Virus record (IMG/VR): IMGVR_UViG_3300044999_000021
Span: 1-59,151 of that record
Origin: a virus
Length of the DNA stretch: 59,151 bases
Reading direction: 5' to 3' (one strand)
Position 1 is the stretch's first letter. Each line of letters starts with the position of its first letter. Under the pieces are notes generated by a model. It made no database searches, was not told the DNA's origin, and saw nothing but the letters and a program-made list of their open reading frames with translations. A program made the translations under genes and the position numbers. Below are positions 7,939 to 15,932 of this stretch, in pieces.

Positions 7939-8796
7939 ATGATTCAGGTCACCTGCCCGGTCTGCTCCAAGCGCGGCCGCGTTCCGGATGAGGCGGCGGG
8001 GCGGTCGGTGCGGTGTTCCAAGTGCGCGGCGGAAATGCGGGTGCCGTTCGACAACGCCCGCGAATATCCCGTTGCGGCGGCTCCGATCATCTCGCCGCGC
8101 GTCGCCGCGACTGCAACGTACCGACCGACTTCGAGTGCGCCCAAGCGTTCCAAAATTCGATTTGTTATTGGAGCAATTATTTTTGTCGCACTGGCCGGAT
8201 TGTCCGCAGCGAGTTTCCTTGTTCCGGGAATACTTGGCCGTGGAAAAGAAACGAAGCAAGTAGCTAACACGCTGCCAGTTCGCCGGATAAACTCCAAGTT
8301 CAACGACCTCTACACAAAGGCCGATAAAGCCTATACATCGCTCGACGCGGACCTCGCCATGTCCTATGCAGATTCGGCTCTGCTTGCTGCCGAAACTGAC
8401 CGAGAAAAGGCCAGCGTTATAGCTCTCATGGCCTATTGCTGCTCCATTAAGGGCCACCACTCTACCGCCGCCGATTACTGGACAATGGCAATACGTTTGG
8501 AGCCAGAGGACTTCGGCCATCGCCTTGCTCGGTGCAAATGTCGATTTCAAGTTGCTAAAGAACGCAGCCTTGACACGGTTCGCCTTTGGATTCAAGTCGT
8601 TGACGACTCTCAGGACCTTGTGCGAAGAAACGACAAATGCGCGGAAGCGTGGATGATGCTGGGCGAAGCCCAGTGGTGCATATTTCAAAAGGACGCGGCA
8701 GAACAAGCAATCAGGAAATCCCTTTCGCTGGACCCGTCCAGGGAATCGAAATTGAAGGCACATGATCTTTTCCCTGACGCTTTCCCGCTTCCGTGA
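7939..8796 (+). CDS. Zinc-ribbon, single-span, TPR-type membrane protein (285 aa)
   Basis: The first 35 residues form a treble-clef-like zinc ribbon with CPVC (about residues 6-9) and CSKC (about 27-30), a form common in planctomycete membrane proteins. A basic stretch precedes one transmembrane segment at about 75-95. The rest is helical and resembles tetratricopeptide repeats (residues 130-280). Start ATG 7939 follows CCGGAGG at good distance. It converges on the tape measure gene with a 12-bp gap. It is probably host-derived cargo expressed from its own promoter on the plus strand; a membrane-associated scaffold role is inferred. Confidence 0.75.
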   Translation: MIQVTCPVCSKRGRVPDEAAGRSVRCSKCAAEMRVPFDNAREYPVAAAPIISPRVAATATYRPTSSAPKRSKIRFVIGAIIFVALAGLSAASFLVPGILGRGKETKQVANTLPVRRINSKFNDLYTKADKAYTSLDADLAMSYADSALLAAETDREKASVIALMAYCCSIKGHHSTAADYWTMAIRLEPEDFGHRLARCKCRFQVAKERSLDTVRLWIQVVDDSQDLVRRNDKCAEAWMMLGEAQWCIFQKDAAEQAIRKSLSLDPSRESKLKAHDLFPDAFPLP

Positions 8797-8808
8797 ATCC
8801 CGTTACGA

Positions 8809-10560
8809 TCAGTTGTTCTTGCCCATCAGAATCTGATCGTTCACCTGCCGCTTGATCTCGCGTTTCACTTCATCCAGGCTCAGCTTGATCGCCTCTGTGA
8901 CCGCTTCGCCGACGCCGACCGCAAAATCCTTGGCTGCTGCGGCCTGCTTCTGATCCGAAGCCGCTCCCTGCTCGGCCCGCAGTTTGCGAACCTCGTCATC
9001 CTGCTCAGCCAGCGGTTTCCGAATCTGGTCGCGCATTCCCGGCGGAGCTAGTTCGGCGAGTGCGTCGCGGACCGGCTGGCCGATCTGGTCGCCACGCCGC
9101 TTTATCATCGGATTGAGAATTTCCGCCGCGCCGGGGATGGACTGGGCGCGGGCAATCAACTCGGGCGGCAATGCTCCGATGCCGTGCTGCCCGATCAGCC
9201 GCAGAATTTGGGCGTCCTCCATCGCCTGCGCCGGCGTTCCTGCGCCGTACTGAAGGGCACGGCCTTCCGCTCCCTGAGCGATCTGCCCCTTTACGGCTAG
9301 TAGGGCTTGCGCGTGGCCAAGTTCCGCTCTGGCAAGATCGACGCGCTTCTGTTCGATGTCTGCGATTTGCTTTTGACTCAGGGCAAGCTGTTCGCCAAGT
9401 TGTTTGCTCTTTTCAAGAGCCAGCCCTTGCGCCCCACTTGCATTGCCTGTCGCTTCGGTTCCCGCATTGGTAATTCGACCGCCGAAGTTTTGGAACCGAC
9501 CAAAAAACTGGCCTCGCAAATCATCGCGAGCCTTTTGCGCCCGGTCGGCGGCGGTTTGCAGAGTATCCGCATCGGTCCCTTGGACCGACACACCTGGACG
9601 CATTCCTCTGATTTGGCCAAGCGTAGCCGCATGTTCCCGTTCGCGCACCGCAAGTTGCTCGCGGGCGGCGTTGACCTGCGATGCGGACTGGTCAGCTGCC
9701 TCGGTCAGGCCACCGTAGGCTTCCCGGTAGCTGCTCAACCTACCCGGTGTCAGGCTTGCCGCGTAGGCCGCCGATGCGTTTGCTGTGGCTGTCGCATCGC
9801 CGGAGTGGATTGTGGCACCGTAAATCGTCTGTGCCAGTTGCGCGCGGCCCGCGGACTCGGCACGGACAGCCTGCATTTGCCGACCTAGGACTGTCAGGCC
9901 AGCGGAAGTCATCGCTGCAATGGCCGGTATTCCGGACAGAGCATAGCCCGCGTCGCCGATGCTCTTGACAAACCCGCCGAGAATTGGAATCCCTTCGAGA
10001 AGATGCTTCCCAAACAGACTTGCCGCTTCATTGGCAGATACACCGCCGCCGCTGCTCATGGCCCGCTGAGCCGCTAGGTCGCCGATTTCTCCAGCCGCAG
10101 AGCCGGCCGACGTAACCACCTTGCCAGCGGCGTAGGCGGCCCCGATGAGCGGAGCGGCCCGCATCGCCATGCCCGCGACACCGCCGAACGACCCGGCTTG
10201 CCGAGCATACCACGGCAACGACGCCTGACGCCGCTCCTCGATTTCTCGCCGTGCCTGTTCAATCTGCCGCGACTGCTCGGCTCCCTGAATTTGCCGGCGA
10301 GCTTGCAGGTGCGGATCGAACGGCAACGGCGGCGGCTCCGGGCGAAGCTGCCGCATCTGCTGCTTGATCGCCCGCTCTTTATCGACGGCCTCCAGCCGCT
10401 TCTGCGCCTCGGCGAGCGCGTCGAATTCCTTTTGCGTTCCCTTGGCAGCGGCCCCGGCCTCGCGGGTGCCGGCGGCCAGGTCCTTCATGGCCTTCGCGCC
10501 GTCGGACGTTTTTACCTTCAGGTCTAAAACGACTTCGGTATTTTGGGTCTGATCCGACAT
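8809..10560 (-). CDS. Tape measure protein, 583 aa
   Basis: A long helical protein with heptad-rich N-terminal coiled coil (residues 1-125), a central hydrophobic Gly/Ala-rich region (about 125-245) and further coiled coil, placed directly after the tail assembly chaperones. This is the standard architecture of siphovirus tape measure proteins, which set tail length and pass into the host during DNA entry. At about 1.5 angstrom per residue the tail would be near 87 nm, short for the group. The C-terminal tail is rich in Lys and Glu. Confidence 0.85.
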   Translation of the reverse strand: MSDQTQNTEVVLDLKVKTSDGAKAMKDLAAGTREAGAAAKGTQKEFDALAEAQKRLEAVDKERAIKQQMRQLRPEPPPLPFDPHLQARRQIQGAEQSRQIEQARREIEERRQASLPWYARQAGSFGGVAGMAMRAAPLIGAAYAAGKVVTSAGSAAGEIGDLAAQRAMSSGGGVSANEAASLFGKHLLEGIPILGGFVKSIGDAGYALSGIPAIAAMTSAGLTVLGRQMQAVRAESAGRAQLAQTIYGATIHSGDATATANASAAYAASLTPGRLSSYREAYGGLTEAADQSASQVNAAREQLAVREREHAATLGQIRGMRPGVSVQGTDADTLQTAADRAQKARDDLRGQFFGRFQNFGGRITNAGTEATGNASGAQGLALEKSKQLGEQLALSQKQIADIEQKRVDLARAELGHAQALLAVKGQIAQGAEGRALQYGAGTPAQAMEDAQILRLIGQHGIGALPPELIARAQSIPGAAEILNPMIKRRGDQIGQPVRDALAELAPPGMRDQIRKPLAEQDDEVRKLRAEQGAASDQKQAAAAKDFAVGVGEAVTEAIKLSLDEVKREIKRQVNDQILMGKNN

Positions 10561-10561
10561 G

Positions 10562-10981
10562 TCACTGGTCCTTTCGTCTCAGCATCCGTCCCAACGTCAC
10601 CAGACCCTCGGTCGCGCTCTGCCGTTCAACGATGTCCTCGACCTCGCGAATGATCGCCGCGTGTCTCCGCACCAGCGGATCGGCCACCTCCGGAACCTGC
10701 CAGCCCACCGCTCGGCATTCGCGGTAGTGCATCCAACACTCCCGGTTCCGTTCGTCCAGTTCCACCGCCGATGCCGGGATGGGCGGTTCTCCCGGCGGTA
10801 CTTTCGGGCAACGGTCGCATGGCGTCGGACCCCTTCGTTTCATCCGGTCGGCCGGGTCGGTTGACGACGACGGCTTGTGGACGCAAACTCCGGTCGGCTC
10901 ATACTGAAATTCGATGCACTCGGCACAACTCAGAGCGGCCGTGGCTGGATGAGCCAATTCCAGCCAAATGCCGCGGGCTAG
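10562..10981 (-). CDS. Tail assembly chaperone, frameshift extension (gpT-like), 139 aa
   Basis: This frame is entered from the upstream chaperone gene by a -1 ribosomal frameshift at AAAAAAC (plus-strand 10981-10987). After the slip the reading continues without a stop into this region, giving a fusion of about 258 residues. As an independent gene it would need a TTG at 10957 and has no convincing start. It contains six Cys in CxxC-like spacing in its first 60 residues. Position just before the tape measure gene matches lambda gpGT, whose T domain bridges tape measure and tail tube. Confidence 0.75.
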   Translation of the reverse strand, partial: LARGIWLELAHPATAALSCAECIEFQYEPTGVCVHKPSSSTDPADRMKRRGPTPCDRCPKVPPGEPPIPASAVELDERNRECWMHYRECRAVGWQVPEVADPLVRRHAAIIREVEDIVERQSATEGLVTLGRMLRRKDQ

Positions 10982-11337
10982 TTTTTTCCCGCACCCACGC
11001 TCGGCCCTTGATAGCCGAGGATGCGGTTGACAATTCCGTGCCAGAGGTTCGCATGGAGCTTCTTCAACGTCTCGGCGGTCAGCACCACCGGCTCGCCGAC
11101 AACCTCTTTGCCGGCCGCATCCACGTCGATCGGAGTGAAGGTCTGGTTCTCGACATGGCTGATAATCAGCTTCACCGCCGCCTCATCAGCCTTGGCCTCT
11201 GGCGTGGCTTGAAACGCCCGCGTCTCAGGACCGGTGCACGGCCGGTAGGTGAACCGCAAGGCCGGGTGAAGGCCAGCAACAGCCGGGATGGTGTCGGTGA
11301 AAGCGTAGCCGTCGGTAACAAACATCGAAACGGACAT
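10978..11337 (-). CDS. Tail assembly chaperone (gpG-like), 119 aa
   Basis: A small protein between the tail tube and tape measure genes, starting at ATG 11337 with GGAGA 7 nt upstream. Its last sense codons are GGA AAA AAC followed by TAG. A AAA AAC is a classical slippery heptamer, so a fraction of ribosomes should slip back one base and read through into 10562-10981. This is the conserved arrangement of tail chaperones in long-tailed phages. The family is not recognised by sequence; the assignment is by position plus slippery site. Confidence 0.8.
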   Translation of the reverse strand: MSVSMFVTDGYAFTDTIPAVAGLHPALRFTYRPCTGPETRAFQATPEAKADEAAVKLIISHVENQTFTPIDVDAAGKEVVGEPVVLTAETLKKLHANLWHGIVNRILGYQGPSVGAGKN

Positions 11338-11354
11338 CGAATAGTCTCCGTGAA

Positions 11355-12272
11355 TCAAGAGGTTGCCAAAGTAACCGCCAATTCGTCGCCGGCTGCGGTC
11401 GTTCCCCGGGCTGATCCGGACAACGCCAGCATGATCTCTTCTCGGCTGGACGCGGTCGGCGTCGGGTCCTCGAATTGCACCAGCGGCATCGAGAATGTCA
11501 GGACGTAAACGCCGTTCGTGTAGACCGCTGTGACGGGGACGCCGCCTTGGCTCAATGCGTAAGCCGCTGCGGCGTCGCCGTAGGGAAGGCTGGCCGACAC
11601 GGCAATACGCCGGTCGGTCGCCTGAATGGTTTGCAGGTCTTGAGTGTTGAAGTACCGCCCGGCATCGACGGCGTTGTCGAGCGTGATCGTGAAGTCCTTG
11701 CACTGGTAGATCGTGCTGTTGATTGTCAGCACCAATTCATGGTGCATCCAGGGATTCGTCGTCTTGTCCAGCGTGAACGACGGGAAGCTGCTGCCGGCAG
11801 TCGTGCTGTCCTCGGAACTGAGCCCGGACCCGACCGCGCCGAGCAAGTCCAGGTCAGCCGCGAGCGGAGCGCCTTGAGACGAACTAATCCGAGCGCTGCC
11901 CACGCCGACAACGGGATATTTGAAGATTTTGCCGGCACCCGTCGGGCTCAGGCCGCGCAGCACCCAATATGCCTGCATCAGGAGATTTTCAGCTTGCGGG
12001 TAACTGGTTCCGCTGGGAGTGCCGCCGAGAATCCACGGCAGCAACGTCTCCCATTCGATGGCCGTTGGTTGGCAGGACAGCGGACCACCCACCGGGCGGA
12101 TTCCCGGCACGGCCCGGTTAGCCCAGCGGGTTCGCGTTCCGGCGAGCGCGTTCGTGTCCACGAGCGGGCGCTGGCGCTTGAGGTTCTCGGAAACGAAGTC
12201 CATCGCCGTGCCCGGGGTGCCGTTGGCAGCGCCCAAGAGCAGCTTGGCAGTCACGCCCATTGATCCGGCCAT
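11355..12272 (-). CDS. Major tail (tube) protein, 305 aa
   Basis: A 305-residue protein rich in Thr, Ser, Gly and aliphatic residues, placed between the tail terminator-like gene and the tail chaperones, the usual place of the tube subunit. Sequence such as TITLDNAVDAGRYF near residue 195 fits the beta-sandwich tube fold. Start ATG 12272; a structured leader element ends 46 nt upstream. The protein is expected in many copies in the virion. Confidence 0.8.
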   Translation of the reverse strand: MAGSMGVTAKLLLGAANGTPGTAMDFVSENLKRQRPLVDTNALAGTRTRWANRAVPGIRPVGGPLSCQPTAIEWETLLPWILGGTPSGTSYPQAENLLMQAYWVLRGLSPTGAGKIFKYPVVGVGSARISSSQGAPLAADLDLLGAVGSGLSSEDSTTAGSSFPSFTLDKTTNPWMHHELVLTINSTIYQCKDFTITLDNAVDAGRYFNTQDLQTIQATDRRIAVSASLPYGDAAAAYALSQGGVPVTAVYTNGVYVLTFSMPLVQFEDPTPTASSREEIMLALSGSARGTTAAGDELAVTLATS

Positions 12273-12318
12273 GTCTCACCATCGATCACCCTCCCCCGGG
12301 TGTCTTCCGTGTTTCACA

Positions 12319-12364
12319 GCGGCAGGACGGCGGAAGATGCCGTCCGGGTTGCAAGCCCTGCCGC
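12319..12364 (-). promoter_or_regulatory. Three-way-junction leader element E2 upstream of the tail tube gene
   Basis: On the minus strand a 6-bp outer stem (GCGGCA with TGCCGC; plus-strand 12359-12364 and 12319-12324) encloses a GGG/CCC hairpin with loop CTTGCAA (12346-12358) and a GGACGGC/GCCGTCC hairpin (12325-12345), with no unpaired junction bases. It begins 5 nt after the upstream stop and ends 46 nt before the tail tube start. Its two hairpins match E1 (3563-3610) closely, but the outer stem has different bases that still pair. Confidence 0.65.
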
Positions 12365-12369
12365 GATTT

Positions 12370-13149
12370 CTACGCTCCGAATCCCCGCGCCTCCCGGCAA
12401 ACGAACCGCATCAGAAACGCCGAGCCGGTGACCGCTAACAGTCCAAGTTTACCCGATACCGTAACGGCGTCCGGTTCAATTCGGCATGTCATGACCTCGG
12501 GGACGCCCGGCAACAACTGCTCCCGGAACGATCGTAGCAGGCCCTGCCGGTTCTTGTGCCGCCGCTTGTCGATCGCCTGCCGGTCCGCTGGCGTCTCGGG
12601 TTCGCGGTCCAGCAGGGTCACCATGACCGGATAGCCGCGGTCGTCCCGCTGGTTCGTGCCGCCGATCTCCGATTCGCTCTTGCCGAAGATGCTCAGCACC
12701 ACGCACGGGAACTGCACGGCGCTCAGGTCTTCATATTCCTTGACATACACCTGCGCGATTCCAGGGAGGGCCAGCAGTTTGATCCGGGCTTGTGTGGCGT
12801 CGAATATCCTATCGTGCAGGCAGTCCAGCCCGCTCGTCGCCACAGCATAGACCGGCATCGAAAACGAGCATACGCCCCCGGACGTTTGCGACACGGCCCA
12901 CCAAAGGTAGAACCCGTTCGGCGTCGCTACCGAAACGCTTCCGCTGGAGACAAGGCTGGCAACCTGATGCCAGGGCAGGTTGATCCCCATCGCGCCTGTC
13001 CCGACAACCGCCTGCTGTGGAACGCCTCCCGATAACGAACTGCGGTAGACGATCGTGCTGGTCGCTGTTGGGTCGATTGTCAACGCAACCGTGTTGCCGC
13101 TGCCATTGGCGTTGTCCTGCACGGTGAGAACCGGGGAGGCAATGCTCAT
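12370..13149 (-). CDS. Tail terminator-like protein with extra N-terminal beta domain (259 aa)
   Basis: Residues 1-105 are Ser/Thr/Val-rich and look like an immunoglobulin-like or fibronectin-like module. Residues 110-259 carry the alpha/beta pattern and position expected for a tail-completion/terminator protein, located between the gpG-like virion morphogenesis protein and the tail tube. Its start overlaps the upstream stop (ATGA). The extra N-terminal domain could project from the neck of the virion; this is an inference. Confidence 0.6.
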   Translation of the reverse strand: MSIASPVLTVQDNANGSGNTVALTIDPTATSTIVYRSSLSGGVPQQAVVGTGAMGINLPWHQVASLVSSGSVSVATPNGFYLWWAVSQTSGGVCSFSMPVYAVATSGLDCLHDRIFDATQARIKLLALPGIAQVYVKEYEDLSAVQFPCVVLSIFGKSESEIGGTNQRDDRGYPVMVTLLDREPETPADRQAIDKRRHKNRQGLLRSFREQLLPGVPEVMTCRIEPDAVTVSGKLGLLAVTGSAFLMRFVCREARGFGA

Positions 13150-13619
13150 CGGGTCAGTCCCGTCTCCTGACCAAAGATCTTCCCGGCCAACGTTGCCAGA
13201 TTGCGCCGAAGTTTTTCGCTGAAGCCGACGAACGGCCGGGCAACCATGAACTTCGTGCCGTCCTGATGGAAGTGGGCGTAGGCCAAATTCGTTCCCAGCG
13301 TCAGACCGTCCTGCGTCGTCCGCTGAACGTGTCCTTGCCCGCTGGTGAGGCTGGCAAGCAGTAGCCCGGTATCACGCAGCGGCTGCTGAGTCCCTGCCCC
13401 CTTGGCCTTTCGGTCCCGCTTGCGTCGCCGTGGATGCTTTAGCGGAGCGAACGGCGTCCCATCCGGAGACTTGCTGTCATCAATGCCGCGTTTCAACTCC
13501 GAGGAGCAGAGAATCGCCGCCGCACTTAGGAACTTCGGCACGGCCCCGGGCATGGCGTTTGCGCCCGCCTCCAGTTGGTCGGCCATTTCGTCCAGAGATA
13601 TGCTTTTCCCGAATCCCAC
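13146..13619 (-). CDS. Phage virion morphogenesis protein (Mu gpG/tail completion family), 157 aa
   Basis: The sequence has the family pattern: an LRDTGLLLASLT segment near residue 80, then a YAHFHQDGT segment and an ARPFVGFSE segment near residue 128. These proteins act at head-tail joining or tail completion. Length is typical. It sits between the head-tail connector and the terminator-like gene, consistent with this role, and overlaps the following gene by 4 bp. Confidence 0.8.
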   Translation of the reverse strand: MGFGKSISLDEMADQLEAGANAMPGAVPKFLSAAAILCSSELKRGIDDSKSPDGTPFAPLKHPRRRKRDRKAKGAGTQQPLRDTGLLLASLTSGQGHVQRTTQDGLTLGTNLAYAHFHQDGTKFMVARPFVGFSEKLRRNLATLAGKIFGQETGLTR

Positions 13620-13622
13620 GGG

Positions 13623-14045
13623 TCACCAGCGGGTGTTGAGGCTGAAGATGTCGCCACAGTTGCGGATCGGCCCGAACCCGACCCTCTGCTGCCCGTTCTG
13701 GACGTTCTGCAACGCGCCTGCGACCGTGAAGCTGACCGTCTTCAGTTCCTTGCGGCGGTCGTACTTCAACGGCCAAACATCGCCCGTTTCGGTGTTCACC
13801 TGATCGATCATGAGCCAGTAGATCGCCAAGTCCCGATTGAACTCGACAGCCCGGTCCCAAAGGTCGATCTGACTCTTGAGGAATCCCCGCTCCTGCATGA
13901 TGGTGAGGATGTCCCCGTACCCGCGGGCGTTGGCCACAGTGACCCCGTCGGACGTGCCCGGTGGCAGTTCCGACGCGTTGGTGTTCTTCATCAGAACGAC
14001 CGTCAGGTATGCCAGAATGTCAACGTCGCTGAGGTAGGTTGGCAT
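13623..14045 (-). CDS. Head-tail connector/adaptor-like protein, 140 aa
   Basis: A 140-residue mostly helical protein beginning with a short segment (YLSDVDILAYLT) typical of small phage head-completion or adaptor proteins that cap the portal. It lies between the capsid block and the virion morphogenesis protein, which is the usual place. No family was recognised with certainty. Confidence 0.6.
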   Translation of the reverse strand: MPTYLSDVDILAYLTVVLMKNTNASELPPGTSDGVTVANARGYGDILTIMQERGFLKSQIDLWDRAVEFNRDLAIYWLMIDQVNTETGDVWPLKYDRRKELKTVSFTVAGALQNVQNGQQRVGFGPIRNCGDIFSLNTRW

Positions 14046-14048
14046 GGG

Positions 14049-14312
14049 TCACTTCATGGATGGGCCGACCATCTTTTTCCGCTGGTTCTCTACCCTGCGA
14101 GCTTCCGCCTTCTCGGCATCCGCACGGTGGGCCATCGTCCGCAACATGCCGTCTTCAAGCGTCCCCTCTACGGGGACTGGATCAGGCTTCACTGCCAGCG
14201 GGTGGTTTGGCACGGGCAGCCCGCAGACGGAGCAGCAAATCACTTCGCCCTTCGTGCAGAGTTGGGCGCGGCATTGCTCGCACTGGCCCAGTCGGTTCAT
14301 CGTGTCCGGCAT
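14049..14312 (-). CDS. Small zinc-finger-like protein, 87 aa
   Basis: Contains CEQC (about residue 11), another Cys, and CCSVC near residue 28, then a long charged helix. The Cys spacing suits one structural zinc site. It lies within the head-tail joining genes and is separated by only 3 bp from the next gene. Function is unknown. Confidence 0.6.
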   Translation of the reverse strand: MPDTMNRLGQCEQCRAQLCTKGEVICCSVCGLPVPNHPLAVKPDPVPVEGTLEDGMLRTMAHRADAEKAEARRVENQRKKMVGPSMK

Positions 14313-14321
14313 AGCGTCCTC

Positions 14322-14546
14322 CTAGATGTTTTGCTGGCAGATGCGGGCCAACACGCCCTGAACTCCGCCGACAAATGGCAGGTTGTTGGCGACAAGTCGC
14401 TCGTATTCCTCGTGAAAACCCCTGCTGTGGCGAGCGCACAAAAACCCCGGCCTGCTGACGCAATAGCACTCGCCTCGAGCGTCCATTTCATCAAGCTGTC
14501 GCATTTTCGCGACCTGCGGATGCTCTATGATGGGCAGATCATTCAT
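14322..14546 (-). CDS. Small protein of unknown function, 74 aa
   Basis: Starts at ATG 14546 with GGGGA 7 nt upstream. It has an ECYC motif and two further Cys in the middle (a possible metal site) and a C-terminal amphipathic segment. It is the first gene after the terminator that follows the capsid gene, so it either has its own promoter or relies on read-through. Confidence 0.6.
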   Translation of the reverse strand: MNDLPIIEHPQVAKMRQLDEMDARGECYCVSRPGFLCARHSRGFHEEYERLVANNLPFVGGVQGVLARICQQNI

Positions 14547-14560
14547 CGTCGCATCCCCGG

Positions 14561-14595
14561 AAAAGAAAACGGCCCGGCCAGCATTGGCCAGGCCG
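14561..14595 (-). terminator. Rho-independent terminator after the major capsid gene
   Basis: On the minus strand an 11-bp stem with one G-U pair (plus-strand 14585-14595 and 14570-14580, loop of four) is followed directly by TTTTCTTTT (14561-14569). It starts 32 bp after the capsid gene stop. This would isolate the very strong capsid transcript from the genes downstream. Confidence 0.8.
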
Positions 14596-14626
14596 CAAGG
14601 TAACGTGAATCCACTCACCCGCCGCG

Positions 14627-15634
14627 TTAGTTCATGAAAGCGGAGGGGATGAACTTCGCCCACTTCTTGTACAAGTTCGGGTTGCTGATCGTCTGGGCCG
14701 TTCCGCTGCCCGGCGTTGCCCCCGAACCCTGACCACCCGGAACATACGTCGCGATGTTCTCCAGGCCCAACGCCTGCGCGGCGATCCGCTCCAGCTTGGT
14801 CGAGCCGACCAGGATCATGTTCGTGTCGTTGAACTCCGCCTGCTCGTGGATGTACTCGCCGTCCTCGCTGACAATCGCCTTCGGCAGCGTGAACGTCCGT
14901 AGCGCGTCGCTGATCGTCTGGAGGCCGACCTGGAAGTCCAGCACGGTCGGCAGGTTCGTCCACTCAAACAGGACGGCATCCCACCAGTAACCGAACGCGG
15001 CTTGGCCTTCCAAGTCGATCCAGTAGTGGATTTCCTTGGCTTCATAGGCCAAGTCCGATCCGGAGTTGTCGCGGAACTGAGCCGGCTTGCGGTCCTGCCA
15101 CAACAGCGGCTTGAGCGCTCCGCCGGTGTACATGGCTGCGAGACGGTAAACGAGTCCGTCGCTGTTGCCGTTGCCGGTCCCGGCGTAGAGGTTGTTGCCC
15201 GCGCCGATCGAATGGCTGCCGGCGAAGAAGTTCGATCCGTCGAAGCAAGCCGCGCTCTTCCCGGTGGCCAGCGTCTTGATGACAAACCGGCCGGGGAACA
15301 ACTTGGCCCGCATCGCCAGTTCGCGCGGCTTCAACTTGTAGCCGCCCGTCTGGTCGTCCTCGATGTCGCGCATCAGGACGCTGAAGGCCGCGTCGAATTC
15401 CTTGTTCTCGACCGTGTACTTGACAGTCGAGAGCTTTCCGAATCGCCGGTGGCCGGAGTATGCGGCCAGACCGGGAGCGGGGGACATCCAGGTGTAGTTT
15501 TCGATCCGAGCGGTACTCGGAATGACCTGGGTGAACTGTTCCCACGGCGCGGGTTCGGCGGTCGGCGCATAGGCGACCTCGAACTCATTCCGCATCGCGA
15601 CGGTGAAAATCTGGACCTGTGAGTCAATGGACAT
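14627..15634 (-). CDS. Major capsid protein, Mu gpT-like (335 aa)
   Basis: The N-terminal half has the pattern of Mu-like major head subunits: an ENYTWMSPAPGL segment near residue 45, then YTVENKEFDAAFSV, then a DIEDDQTGGY segment near residue 92, and a GSNFFAGSH segment near residue 133. Length is usual for the family. It follows the protease/scaffold and decoration genes as in Mu and is followed by a terminator. Start ATG 15634 lies 45 nt after leader element E3. It builds the icosahedral shell. Confidence 0.88.
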   Translation of the reverse strand: MSIDSQVQIFTVAMRNEFEVAYAPTAEPAPWEQFTQVIPSTARIENYTWMSPAPGLAAYSGHRRFGKLSTVKYTVENKEFDAAFSVLMRDIEDDQTGGYKLKPRELAMRAKLFPGRFVIKTLATGKSAACFDGSNFFAGSHSIGAGNNLYAGTGNGNSDGLVYRLAAMYTGGALKPLLWQDRKPAQFRDNSGSDLAYEAKEIHYWIDLEGQAAFGYWWDAVLFEWTNLPTVLDFQVGLQTISDALRTFTLPKAIVSEDGEYIHEQAEFNDTNMILVGSTKLERIAAQALGLENIATYVPGGQGSGATPGSGTAQTISNPNLYKKWAKFIPSAFMN

Positions 15635-15679
15635 TCATCACCGTCTCGCCCCCGCCCCAGGGGGTCCCCGTTTGTCTCA

Positions 15680-15727
15680 GGCGGCTGATTGGTCGGGGAT
15701 GACCAATCGGGGTGCCCCCCTGCCGCC
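15680..15727 (-). promoter_or_regulatory. Three-way-junction leader element E3 upstream of the major capsid gene
   Basis: On the minus strand a 6-bp outer stem (GGCGGC with GCCGCC; plus-strand 15722-15727 and 15680-15685) encloses a GGGG/CCCC hairpin (15709-15720) and a GATTGGTC/GACCAATC hairpin (15687-15708). One unpaired A lies on each side, as in E1. Primary sequence differs from E1 and E2 but order, sizes and distance to the start codon (45 nt) are the same. Confidence 0.6.
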
Positions 15728-15740
15728 CTTTTTCGTGGCC

Positions 15741-15932
15741 TTACGCCGCGCCGTTCAACTCCGCATTGACTTCCCGTCCCCGGGCTTCGTCACTGGCCGC
15801 CTGCTCCGCTTCGAGGAGCATGTACCGCACGACCTGAAGCGCGCCGTCGCACCGGTTCAACTGCGCTAGAACACCGGCCCGCTCGTTTTCGAGCATGGCA
15901 ATTTTTGCTTTAAGATCGCCGATGGTCAGCAT
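15741..15932 (-). CDS. Small coiled-coil protein, 63 aa
   Basis: Starts at ATG 15932, overlapping the stop of the upstream gene (TAATG). Most of it is one long helix with heptad-like leucines and an NRCDG turn. It sits between the decoration/fibre protein and the capsid protein. A small head accessory or chaperone is likely by position; the family is unknown. Confidence 0.6.
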   Translation of the reverse strand: MLTIGDLKAKIAMLENERAGVLAQLNRCDGALQVVRYMLLEAEQAASDEARGREVNAELNGAA

